Made by a program: the position numbers and the translations under genes
The notes under the pieces: model-generated
What the model saw: the letters and a program-made list of their open reading frames with translations, nothing else
The model's database searches: none
What the model was told of the DNA's origin: nothing
Source: an uncultured bacterium
GTDB taxonomy: Bacteria > Hydrogenedentota > Hydrogenedentia > Hydrogenedentales > CAITNO01
Assembly (NCBI GenBank): GCA_937923585.1
Contig: CALDSM010000399.1
Coordinates: forward strand, 1-16,810
DNA length: 16,810 bases
Direction of reading: 5' to 3'
Shown: positions 1 to 9,137 of the stretch, piece after piece
Layout: the number at the start of each line of letters is the position of its first letter
Position numbering within the stretch: position 1 is the stretch's first letter

Positions 1-35
1 AAAACGCAAACAACCAAAATAGAACCACTTACGCC

Positions 36-2008
36 TTAAGTCAGTGCCATTCGGGCCACGGTCCGAATATGGTTGGATTGCCCCCGGTCTGCCCGCAGGA
101 TGTCGTCATTCAGCGCCTCAACGGCCCAGCCAAGATCCAGGAATTCCAGATCCACCATCCCCGCCAGGGGTGCCAGGGGGTGCGACGGACCGGGCTCGGA
201 GGTTTGGACAAGGCAGTTGTAGCCCAGAAGCAGGCTTTTCATTCGGTACAGGCTTCCCATCGGCGTGAGATCGGTGATCTCATTCTCGCGCAGGTCGAGA
301 TAGGTCAGCGACGACAGGCATTGCAGGCCGTCCAGGCTGGTAATGCCCAGCCCCCGCGCCTCCAGCATGCCGATGCCGCCCACGTCGGACCAGAGCAGTT
401 GGCCGTTCAGTTTCATGGCTGCCGCCCGCACCGCCTGTTCCAGGCGCGGGTCCGCAAACGACACCGGATCGGAGGGTTCCCCGGCCACGGCCCGCACCTC
501 GACGGCATTGGAAAGGGGGTCCAGGGTGAGCGCCCGGGTGTAGACGCGGGACACCACAGGCTGGTTGTCCGGTCCGGTCTCCGTCACTTCCCAGTGGTCG
601 AATCTCCAGGGCACATCGGGCTCGGCGCACCACTGGAAGGGCAAGCCGGCGAGAAAATCGCAACGCCCGACCGTCGGCGACAGGAAATGGCCCGCCAGTT
701 TCACCGTGACCGACCGGAATTGAAACTCGGAATGGGTGGACTGAATCTGGGCCAGCATGCATTCCTGATCGCACGGACTGCCGTGGAGCATGGCGCTGTA
801 GAGGCTGTACACACCGCCCAAAGGCTCGTTGTTCCAGGGCTGTGTGCCGAGCACGCAGTCGGGATAGACGGAACCGGCGGCAATGAGAAATTTGGCATAG
901 TTGTTGAGGCCGTCCCCGCCGTTGAAGTTCCCCTGCGCGCTGAGGGGCCAGGGCATGGGCGGGAACAGTTCCAGCAGCGTATGCCCCTCGGCAAGGGTCC
1001 ACCCGGAAAGCACGGCCATGGCCACGCCCGACATGACCGACGTGGTGTCGCCGAGCACGCAGTACCCCGCAATCACGCGTTTGAAACTGGCCATCTGCGC
1101 GTCGCCGAGCGGCGCGCCAAGCATGCAGACACCGCCGGGAACGAACATGTCCATGAGGCTCTGCCAGCGCGCAACCACGACATCATGGCTCACTCCGCCG
1201 TCCGCAGAGTAGTCAATGGCCTCTGTGTTGAGCACCTCCTGCACCAGCAGCAGTTCGGCGCGGTCAGGGATGCCGTTTGGACTCCAGAATTCCGGTTCGC
1301 CCTGGTCCACGGAGTTGAATGCGTTCATGTCGAAGGTCATCGGGTCGATCAGTGCATTGAGGGTGGCGTTGATGGCCGCAATGACAATGCCAAGATCACC
1401 GACAAGGTCGAACACGGGCGGTGGGGGCGGCGGGTCCCCCTCCCCGGCGTCCTTCTGCACTGTACGCGACTTCGCGGCGGGTTCGGCACCGCCGTCTTCG
1501 CCCTGGTTCACCGCCGCCGTGGTGATACCCACCGTCACGTTGGCCATTTCGTCAAGCCGGGCCTGCAATTCAACCTGCGCCTGGGCCGAAACGTGCAGCC
1601 CCGGAAAGGCCTGCTGAAGCCCCTGGGCGTTGAACGCCGCGACAGGAAGATGCACCGGTATCACGGCGGGCGTGTCCGCGCTGATCACCGTTTCCGCGAC
1701 TGTTTCCGCCAAATCCGCCGGGGGCGGCGTGGCCAGCGCCTCGGCCCGCACGGTCTCCGGCAAAGGCAGGTTATTGGCCGCGGCCGTATCCCGAAACCAC
1801 TGCTGCGTCGCTTCAGCGGCCGCTTGCGCGGTGGTGGGCTCCTCGGATGCGTTCAGCGTCGAAACGGATTCGCCCTCACCCCCCCCGTTCTATCCGCACT
1901 TCCCGCAAACACCGCATAGCCCCCGCCGCCCGCGACCGCCAGCGCAAGCAGCAGAACACAGACCGACACTCCCGCATGCGCCCGAACCACCGTCATACCC
2001 TTCTTCAT
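36..2008 (-). CDS. Secreted leucine-rich-repeat protein, interrupted by a -1 frameshift at a G8 tract
   Basis: The long reading frame (1763 down to 36) has no good start of its own. A clear start lies at 2008 in another frame: ATG behind AGAGGA, coding MKKGM then a hydrophobic stretch (VCVLLLALAVAGGGG), as in a signal peptide. That frame ends at 1853. The downstream frame opens only after a stop at 1890-1892, so the two can be joined only in the narrow overlap that contains eight G (C8 at 1879-1886 on +). One extra G, or a -1 slip, gives a continuous 657-residue product. The mature part has an Ala/Pro-rich region with a PPPPPP run, a central domain of unknown function with several Cys, a beta-rich section (FDHWEVTETG), and C-terminal LRRs (LTYLDLRENEITDL, LEFLDLGW) preceded by an internalin-like cap (FADPRLEQAVRAAA). 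The likely role is a cell-surface or extracellular binding protein. Whether the frameshift is real, phase-variable or a sequencing error cannot be told here. Confidence 0.75.
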
Positions 2009-2093
2009 GACTTGTCCTCTCCGTCAACCCTTTTTGGCTTCCCTGCGGAAAGGTTCCCTCACCCTTCACACGAGCGTTGCCACTGACTGTCCC

Positions 2094-2118
2094 ATGCATC
2101 ACCCACTGTCTGATGCAT
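2094..2118. promoter_or_regulatory. Inverted repeat at the LRR transcription start (possible operator or 5' hairpin)
   Basis: ATGCATCA (2094-2101) and TGATGCAT (2111-2118) are perfect complements with a 9-base loop. They overlap the predicted transcription start of the LRR gene, so they could bind a repressor dimer or form a hairpin at the 5' end of the mRNA. The protein involved is unknown. Confidence 0.35.
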
Positions 2119-2122
2119 ACCC

Positions 2123-2151
2123 TTTTTACCACTACGGGTGTGTTTTGTCAA
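2123..2151 (-). promoter_or_regulatory. Sigma70-like promoter of the LRR gene
   Basis: On the minus strand a perfect -35 TTGACA (2146-2151) is followed by a 17-base spacer and a weaker -10 TAAAAA (2123-2128). The predicted start near 2116 leaves about 108 bases of leader before the ATG at 2008. Confidence 0.5.
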
Positions 2152-2512
2152 GATCAATTCTTCTCGGGATCGGTTCTTACTGGCGGAAGTCTGGAAGACT
2201 ATGGGGGGCACTGCCGGACCAAGTGAAAGAGCCGCGACGTATCACTGCCTCAATTGTGTCGCGGCGACTGGCGATGGCCTATTTCGGAGATAAGGGGGTT
2301 GCCCAACAAGCCCGTCCCCGATTATGTCCAATACTGGCCGATTATCAAGCAAACAGCGGCCAGAATCCGTCAGGATGCCCCAGGAAGATTCCCAGGTTTG
2401 GGCCCAAATCCAGGCACTTCATTTTTGGTTCTTTCGCTGGAGACAGCCATGTCCGGCCCCGGCCCGGGTTCTGCTATATTCATCCGTACACAGAACGGAA
2501 AGGAGCACCCCC

Positions 2513-3733
2513 ATGCAGTGTGAACTGCTCATGATTGGCACGGAACTGCTTCTGGGCCAGATTGCGGACACAAATGCCGCCTATATGGGCCGGCAACTGG
2601 CCGAAAACGGCGTAAACCTGTACCAGAAGACGACCGTGGGCGACAATCCGGCCCGGATAGTCGCCGCGTTGAATGATGCGCTGGCCCGGGCGGACGTGGT
2701 GCTGTGCAGCGGCGGGCTGGGACCGACGGAGGACGACATCACCCGTGAATGCGTGGCTGAGGCGCTGGGCTGGCCGCTGGAATACCACCCGGAACTGTAC
2801 GAGGTCCTGCTGGCCCGGTTTTCCCGGCTGGGCCGGGCCATCACGGAGAACAACAAGCGCCAGGCCATGCTGCCGCGCGGCGCCGAGGCCATTGAGAACC
2901 CCCACGGGACGGCGCCCGGTCTCATCGCCGATTCGGAGCGGGGCGTCATCATCTGCATGCCTGGCGTGCCGCATGAGTTGAAGCCCATGCTGGACGAGCG
3001 GGTCATTCCGTGGCTGAAGCGGCGTTTTGGCGTTTCCGGGGTGCTGCGGTACCGTTCACTCAAGGTCTGCGGCATCGGCGAGTCGCGGGTGGACGCGCTC
3101 ATGGGCGACCTTATCCTGTCCGGCGCAAACCCGACGGTCGGCCTTTTGGCCGGACCGGACGGGGTGGTGGTGCGCATTGCGGCCCGCGCCGAAACGGACG
3201 AAGCGGCCGAGGCACTGATGGACCCGGTCGAGGCTGAGGTCCAGAAACGGCTTGGCGGAGTTGCCTTTGGCCGTGACAATGACACCATCGAGTCGGTGGT
3301 GGACGGCCTGCTGCAGGCGCGCGGCTGGCGCATGGCCGTGTGCGAAACCTCCACCGGCGGAGCCCTCGCACAGCGGATGCTGAGCCTGTCCGCCCGGTCC
3401 TTTGCGGGCGGATACGTCCTCGCGCCCGACGAAACGGCCCGCTGGATCCCCGCCGGACCGGAGGACGACGGCCTCCCCGGAGGGGTCGCTTTGGGCCGGG
3501 AGGGGGTTGACATGGGACGCCGTCTGTTGATAGACTTTTCAGTTGCCTGTGCGCTCGTCCTGTTTTTGGACCCCGGAGCGGGCCGCACGGTCGGCACATT
3601 TTTGTGTCCGGCCGGCATGCGGCAGTTCGTTTTGGGCCACTACGGGGACGGCGCCCTGAGACAGTTGCGGCTGAGCGTGGCCGCACTGGAGCAGGTTCGG
3701 CGGTTCTTAATGGGGCTGCCGGACGAGGTCTGA
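2513..3733 (+). CDS. cinA: CinA family protein, with divergent C-terminal amidase domain
   Basis: The 406-residue protein has the CinA two-domain layout. Residues 1-170 are a MoaB/MogA-like molybdopterin-binding fold with all hallmarks: IGTELLLGQIADTN (8-21), SGGLGPTEDD (66-75), NNKRQAMLPRGAEAIENPHG (113-132) and MPGVPHELKPML (149-160). Residues from about 258 align with the nicotinamide-nucleotide amidase (PncC) domain, but its signatures are altered. The usual ESCTGG reads ETSTGG (278-283), the TGIAGP stretch reads LFLDPGAG, and the usual Lys after the SNxxK-type strand is not seen. In the family the N-domain is an ADP-ribose/NAD-related pyrophosphatase and the C-domain recycles NMN to NaMN in the cytoplasm. 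Here the C-domain may be weak or repurposed. The ATG at 2513 is chosen because GGAAAGGAG precedes it and the family N-terminus starts there. No recA or pgsA neighbour is present. Confidence 0.92.
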   Translation: MQCELLMIGTELLLGQIADTNAAYMGRQLAENGVNLYQKTTVGDNPARIVAALNDALARADVVLCSGGLGPTEDDITRECVAEALGWPLEYHPELYEVLLARFSRLGRAITENNKRQAMLPRGAEAIENPHGTAPGLIADSERGVIICMPGVPHELKPMLDERVIPWLKRRFGVSGVLRYRSLKVCGIGESRVDALMGDLILSGANPTVGLLAGPDGVVVRIAARAETDEAAEALMDPVEAEVQKRLGGVAFGRDNDTIESVVDGLLQARGWRMAVCETSTGGALAQRMLSLSARSFAGGYVLAPDETARWIPAGPEDDGLPGGVALGREGVDMGRRLLIDFSVACALVLFLDPGAGRTVGTFLCPAGMRQFVLGHYGDGALRQLRLSVAALEQVRRFLMGLPDEV

Positions 3734-3772
3734 AGAATCTGTGGAGTGTTTCCAACGGTGGAAAGGAGGTTG

Positions 3773-3823
3773 ATGCCAGGAACCGGAAACGCGCCGCGGG
3801 TATTGGTAACCCGAAACGTCTGA
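3773..3823 (+). CDS. Possible 16-codon leader ORF upstream of rlpA
   Basis: A very strong ribosome binding site (AAAGGAGGT) lies just before ATG at 3773, opening a 16-residue frame (MPGTGNAPRVLVTRNV) that ends at TGA 3821-3823. Its stop is nine bases before a 10-bp inverted repeat. The close match of the binding site to the anti-SD sequence is the only coding evidence. It could be a regulatory leader peptide, or chance, since the ATG sits closer to the SD than is ideal. Confidence 0.25.
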   Translation: MPGTGNAPRVLVTRNV

Positions 3824-3832
3824 ATTGACTTT

Positions 3833-3954
3833 CCAATTGCACGGTTTTTTGATAAAACTGCGAAAGCCGCTCATGTGAGTGACAGCGAGTGCAATTGGGT
3901 GGGAACGGAACGAGGGCTGACCCGGCGAACTGTCGGGCACGTGCCGTCACCCAC
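3833..3954 (+). promoter_or_regulatory. Structured RNA leader of rlpA (class not recognised)
   Basis: Two consecutive long-range pairings are visible. CCAATTGCAC (3833-3842) pairs perfectly with GTGCAATTGG (3889-3898) around a 46-base interior. Immediately next, GTGGG and ACGG (3899-3908) pair with CCGT and CCCAC (3944-3954), enclosing CCCG/CGGG (3921-3924 with 3934-3937); the palindrome GGCACGTGCC (3936-3945) competes with that inner stem. Two mutually exclusive folds in the leader of a cell-wall gene suggest a riboregulator. I compared it by eye with the c-di-AMP (ydaO), c-di-GMP and SAM consensus cores and saw no match. Confidence 0.35.
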
Positions 3955-4019
3955 TGAGAGTTGGTTGTGTAGCCGTCTTTCTGAGTCAACCGGACGCAAC
4001 ATAAGGACAACCAGAACGC

Positions 4020-4388
4020 ATGTTTGAGATCATGGCGCTGGTGTTGCTCTCCCAACAGCCTTTCGTGCCTGTGGCCGAAGGCATGGCTTCGTATTACACC
4101 CTCCGGGAGAGCCTCCCCATCACCGCATCCGGAGAACCGTTGCGGGATGAAATCTACTCTTGCGCAATGCGTGGCGGCAATTTTGGCGACTATTACCTGG
4201 TCGTGGCCGAAAACGGCCGGTCGGTGGTTTGCCGGCTGAATGACCGGGGTCCCTTCGTAAAAGGCCGGGTTATTGACCTTTCCCGCGCCGCCATCCGCCA
4301 ACTGCACGCCACCAAAGGACTGTTGCCAGTCAAAGTCTACCGTCTGGGCTCGGACCCCCCGGCCCGACAACAAACCGGCAAGCATTAA
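4020..4388 (+). CDS. RlpA-like double-psi beta-barrel protein (septal ring/lytic transglycosylase family)
   Basis: The 122-residue protein is a single RlpA-type double-psi beta-barrel. It has GMASYYTLRE (21-30), ITASGEPL (34-41) and the core NGRSVVCRLNDRGPFVKGRVIDLSRAA (65-91), which contains the Asp residues (D75, D86) conserved in the family. RlpA proteins act outside the inner membrane on glycan strands lacking stem peptides, and some are inactive structural proteins. Residues 1-20 are mildly hydrophobic and could be a short signal peptide, but there is no basic n-region and no lipobox, unlike E. coli RlpA. There is no C-terminal SPOR domain, so this is a minimal version. AAGGA stands 11-12 bases before the ATG, a rather long spacing. 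The gene is preceded by an unusual structured leader and followed by a 10-bp perfect hairpin. Confidence 0.88.
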   Translation: MFEIMALVLLSQQPFVPVAEGMASYYTLRESLPITASGEPLRDEIYSCAMRGGNFGDYYLVVAENGRSVVCRLNDRGPFVKGRVIDLSRAAIRQLHATKGLLPVKVYRLGSDPPARQQTGKH

Positions 4389-4417
4389 GCCTGAAAAGGT
4401 CTGTCCCCCAGGGTTTT

Positions 4418-4447
4418 CCCGGCCGCGGCCATGGAGTCGCGGCCGGG
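4418..4447 (+). terminator. Strong GC hairpin downstream of rlpA
   Basis: CCCGGCCGCG (4418-4427) and CGCGGCCGGG (4438-4447) form a perfect 10-bp stem with a 10-base loop, 30 bases after the rlpA stop. No T-run follows, so it may be a weak or factor-assisted terminator, or an mRNA-stabilising hairpin. Confidence 0.45.
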
Positions 4448-4501
4448 GATGATTCTGGGGAGGGTGTCGGTCAAGGGCATGTTCTCTCTTTACGGAACTT
4501 T

Positions 4502-4531
4502 TTGACACGATTCACCCGCTCTGCCTACAAT
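4502..4531 (+). promoter_or_regulatory. Near-consensus sigma70 promoter of the smg/DUF494 gene
   Basis: A perfect -35 TTGACA (4502-4507), an 18-base spacer and a -10 TACAAT (4526-4531, 5 of 6) give a predicted start near 4538 and a leader of about 33 bases before the ATG at 4571. This is the strongest promoter match in the window. Confidence 0.75.
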
Positions 4532-4570
4532 GAGCCATGGGAACCGGCGTGTTGTTCCCCGGAGACGTGA

Positions 4571-5029
4571 ATGAAGCAGTCGGTAGTAAAGGCAGTCAAT
4601 GCCATCCTTCGCCAGATGGAGGAAACCCCGGACGTTCTTTGTACGGAGAGCAACGTGCGCTCGTGGCTCGCCACCCAGGGGTATAACAAGCGGGACATAG
4701 ACGCGGCCATGAAACTGGTCGCGACGCGCCTTGCCGTGCCCGTTCCCGTGGCGGATGCGCGGCCGCGCGGGCTGCGGCAGTTCGCGCTGTACGAGCACGC
4801 CCGGCTGTCGCAGGAGGCGCGCAGCGCGCTGACCCGGCTGGAAGTGCATGACCTGCTCGACCCCATGGAGCGGGAAATGATCATCGAGCGCCTGCTCCAG
4901 TATGACGGTGAGGTGGACATGGACGCGCTGGACTACCTGCTGTCGTCGGTGTTCGGCGCCATGCGCAACGTGGAGGCCCAGAACACAATGTACAACACGC
5001 TGGAAGGCTACGGCCCCACGCTGCACTGA
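4571..5029 (+). CDS. smg: Smg/DUF494 family protein
   Basis: The 152-residue product matches the Smg (DUF494) family. It has an N-terminal helical region with a CTESNVRSWLATQGYNKRDID stretch, where the family has a basic-region sentence of similar form. The best-kept part follows: ALTRLEVHDLLDP then REMIIERLLQYDGEVDMDAL (about residues 85-119), which closely parallels E. coli Smg. Length is typical (about 157 residues in E. coli). It is a small, soluble, mostly helical cytoplasmic protein of unknown molecular function; in many bacteria it sits near dprA, def, fmt or topA, none of which is present here. GGAG lies seven bases before the ATG. It appears to be a single-gene transcript from a strong promoter. 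The stop is followed by a gene-free stretch with REP-like repeats. Confidence 0.88.
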   Translation: MKQSVVKAVNAILRQMEETPDVLCTESNVRSWLATQGYNKRDIDAAMKLVATRLAVPVPVADARPRGLRQFALYEHARLSQEARSALTRLEVHDLLDPMEREMIIERLLQYDGEVDMDALDYLLSSVFGAMRNVEAQNTMYNTLEGYGPTLH

Positions 5030-5394
5030 CCAGGGGCTGATCTGAGCGATGAAGGTCGGCAGGGATGCTCACGCCTCCGCGGGCTTCCGAAAATGATGCG
5101 CCATGGGGAATCATCGTCTTCATCATTCCCGTGAAAGCGGGAATCCAGCGCCTTACACGAACGCCCAGCCCCTTGACGAATTTGGATTCCCGTTTTCACG
5201 GGAATGACGGAGGGAAGACGGCTTCTTCGAATTCGAGGGCCGATTTCACGGGTGCGGTTATTCTTGGAAGGCCCCCTTCGCGGGAGTGACGGGTCGCTCC
5301 CAGCGCCTCACCTCCCCATTTTGCGGTTCGCGCGACCGATCAAGTATGTTCTTGACGCAAGCTGGTCTGCGGGTGTTGCGTCAGGAGGCGGTCC
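5030..5394. other. Gene-free intergenic region with REP-like repeats
   Basis: No coding signal is visible between the smg stop and the GyrI-like gene. The stretch holds two facing REP-like palindromes (5123-5148 and 5182-5210), a degenerate third (about 5264-5291), and the GyrI-like gene's strong SD (AGGAGG). A TTGACG at 5353-5358 has no convincing -10 partner. Confidence 0.6.
5123..5210. repeat. Facing pair of REP-like palindromic repeats
   Basis: The first unit (5123-5148) contains CATTCCCG, a short AT-richer loop and CGGGAATCCAG. The second (5182-5210) is the same unit in reverse orientation (TTGGATTCCCG, loop TTTT, CACGGGAATGACGG). Each is itself an imperfect stem-loop, and together they form a larger inverted repeat. 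A third, decayed unit ending in CGCGGGAGTGACGG lies at about 5264-5291. The same unit recurs as a pair at 9021-9105, so it is a dispersed family. No transposase of the RAYT type is in the window. Confidence 0.75.
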
Positions 5395-5985
5395 ATGTCC
5401 ATAAATGTGGTGATTACAATCGTGGTGATCGGGGTTGTTGCGGGGGATATCGCCGGACTGTACTACTTCGCGCGGCGTTTTGGCGCATTTGCCCCGGTCA
5501 AGCCGGAAACAACAACCCTGGAGCCGATGTGGATAGCCTACAACACCCATTCAGGCCCCTACCAGTTGATCGGCCCCGTGTGTGACGGCGTCTGCCGCAC
5601 GTGGAGCGAGACGAGTGGCAGTGACGCGGAACTGGGCTTCGGGCTCTACTTCGACAATCCGCGCCGGGTGGCAAAGGACCAGCTTCGCAGTATTGGCGGC
5701 TGCATCATCCCCGCGGAAAAGGCGGAGGGGCTGACGGGGAAGACGCTGCCGTTCCGCATCGCCTCGCTGCCGGGGGGGCGGGCGGTGATCGTGCGTTTTC
5801 CGTTCCGCGGGCGGATGTCTATCATGTTCGGCGCGATGCGTGTGTATCCAAAGATGGGCCGTCAAATTGCGGAGGCGGGCCTGCCTGAGGGGCCAATGAT
5901 GGAAATCTACGACATGAATGCCGGGGAGATTCGCTATATCCGCCCGCTGGACATTCCCAACGAGGAATTGGAGCGGCTGTTGTAG
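5395..5985 (+). CDS. Membrane-anchored GyrI-like (SOUL/TEX264-type) domain protein
   Basis: The 196-residue protein begins with one transmembrane segment (about residues 4-24, INVVITIVVIGVVAG...), followed by FARRFG. The rest is a soluble GyrI-like small-molecule-binding domain: MWIAYNTHSGPYQLIG (45-60), ELGFGLYFDNPRRV (79-92), RSIGGCIIP and a C-terminal strand pair ending in EIYDMNAGEIRYIRPLDIP. The motif order 'H-GPY ... G-YYDNP ... R-GG' is that of GyrI-like/TEX264 relatives. Members bind hydrophobic or cationic small molecules or proteins; the ligand here is unknown. The start is fixed by a strong AGGAGG six bases upstream. It is a lone gene, flanked by the REP repeats on one side and by the converging E1 gene on the other. 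Confidence 0.78.
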   Translation: MSINVVITIVVIGVVAGDIAGLYYFARRFGAFAPVKPETTTLEPMWIAYNTHSGPYQLIGPVCDGVCRTWSETSGSDAELGFGLYFDNPRRVAKDQLRSIGGCIIPAEKAEGLTGKTLPFRIASLPGGRAVIVRFPFRGRMSIMFGAMRVYPKMGRQIAEAGLPEGPMMEIYDMNAGEIRYIRPLDIPNEELERLL

Positions 5986-6267
5986 GGCACAATGACCTTC
6001 AAGAGCGGCGGCTTCGGCCCCAGGAAGACTGCTTCCCGTCTGGTGTCAGGCGGAAAGGGAATCCGCGCATGCTGCCACACACGCCGGCGGTTGCCATGGT
6101 GACGGTTCGGCGCCGGGTGAAGCTGAATCCCGCGCGGTTTTACAGAAAATGCCCGAATACACCGGCGGGGTATTCGGGCATGATCCTGCACGTTGTCGCA
6201 CGCGTTGTTTGTCTCGTTCCCAAAATTGCAGTTGGGAATGCGCTTGTCCGCGAAGTTTAACTTCGCG
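5986..6267. other. Convergent intergenic region with three hairpins
   Basis: No gene is visible between the convergent GyrI-like and E1 genes. It holds three perfect inverted repeats: 6150-6180 (11-bp stem), TTCCCAA/TTGGGAA (6217-6238) and a 19-base palindrome CGCGAAGTT-T-AACTTCGCG (6249-6267) that directly abuts the E1 stop codon. Confidence 0.6.
6150..6180 (-). terminator. Intrinsic terminator of the E1 fusion gene
   Basis: TGCCCGAATAC (6150-6160) and GTATTCGGGCA (6170-6180) form a perfect 11-bp stem with a 9-base loop. On the minus strand the stem is followed by TTTTC, so it fits a terminator about 90 bases beyond the E1 stop. It may also end the convergent plus-strand transcript, although no T-run follows on that side. 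Confidence 0.6.
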
Positions 6268-8805
<2,538 letters not shown>

Positions 8806-8901
8806 TGTGCAATAACCTTTATGTGATGAGAAGAGAGTCAGGGGAAACGCCCCCGGGAGGGGGCAGAAGCGGCCGGACCAACCAGGCCGCAAACGTCGGG
8901 G

Positions 8902-8931
8902 ATTATAGCACGTGACGGGGCAAAGTGCGAA
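8902..8931 (-). promoter_or_regulatory. Promoter of the E1 fusion gene (extended -10)
   Basis: On the minus strand TGCTATAAT gives a perfect -10 (8902-8907) with the extended TG element. A partial -35 TTCGCA (8926-8931, 4 of 6) lies 18 bases upstream. The predicted leader is about 90 bases. Confidence 0.6.
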
Positions 8932-9020
8932 AATGTAGCGCCAGACAAACACGTGTCTCAGGACAGGGTCGGCAACTGGAACGGGCGTGGGGAAGCGCTC
9001 TCGTGACAGGACCGTCTTCC

Positions 9021-9105
9021 CGTCATTCCCGTGCAGACGGGAATCCACGCTTGTAACAAAGGCATGTGCGCCGCCTCTGGATTCCCGCCTTCGCGGGAAT
9101 GACGG
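9021..9105. repeat. Second facing pair of REP-like palindromic repeats
   Basis: The left unit (9021-9050) reads CGTCATTCCCG, loop TGCAGA, CGGGAATCCACGC. The right unit (9077-9105) reads CTGGATTCCCG, loop CCTT, CGCGGGAATGACGG, in reverse orientation. Same family and same head-to-head layout as the pair at 5123-5210, with a similar 26-33 base gap between units, so the pair is probably the mobile or conserved module rather than the single unit. Confidence 0.8.
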
Positions 9106-9137
9106 TTGCCCGCCGCTGACCCGATGCCTCTTGGGCC

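Larger units (their letters stand above)
2009..2512. other. Gene-free divergent control region between the LRR gene and cinA
   Basis: About 500 bases hold no convincing gene. Visible elements are the LRR promoter and its inverted repeat, an 8-bp perfect stem GCCGCGAC/GTCGCGGC (2231-2238 with 2258-2265, 19-base loop), and a 12-bp palindrome TTTGGGCCCAAA (2397-2408). An extended -10-like TGCTATATT (2472-2480) stands 32 bases before cinA but has no good -35, so the cinA promoter is uncertain. Confidence 0.5.
8806..9137. other. Intergenic region between folD and the E1 fusion
   Basis: No gene is supported here. The stretch holds the E1 promoter and leader (from about 8895 down to 8806) and a facing pair of REP-like repeats (9021-9105) just after the folD stop, where they may also limit transcription from folD. 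Confidence 0.6.

Noticed and set aside
69..1919. Long open frame on the plus strand opposite the LRR gene
   Set aside because: Rich in Arg, His and Gly with no domain or SD, as expected of an antisense shadow of a GC-rich gene; the minus strand has clear LRR motifs.
2324..2512. Upstream extension of cinA to 2324
   Set aside because: The added 63 residues have no CinA similarity, and GGAAAGGAG sits right before the ATG at 2513.
3833..3954. Known riboswitch class (ydaO, c-di-GMP or SAM) ahead of rlpA
   Set aside because: ydaO elements are known upstream of rlpA-type genes, so I looked for its core, but the conserved CCGACAGCTAAC segment and others are absent on the plus strand.
3111..4508. 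465-residue minus-strand frame across cinA and rlpA
   Set aside because: Pro/Arg-rich antisense text that overlaps two genes with recognised domains.
5123..5210. CRISPR-like repeat
   Set aside because: Only two facing palindromes with no regular spacers; it fits a REP pair.
8806..9048. Upstream extension of the E1 gene to 9048
   Set aside because: It would read through the promoter, the leader and a REP repeat; the ATG at 8805 has an SD and a plausible N-terminus.
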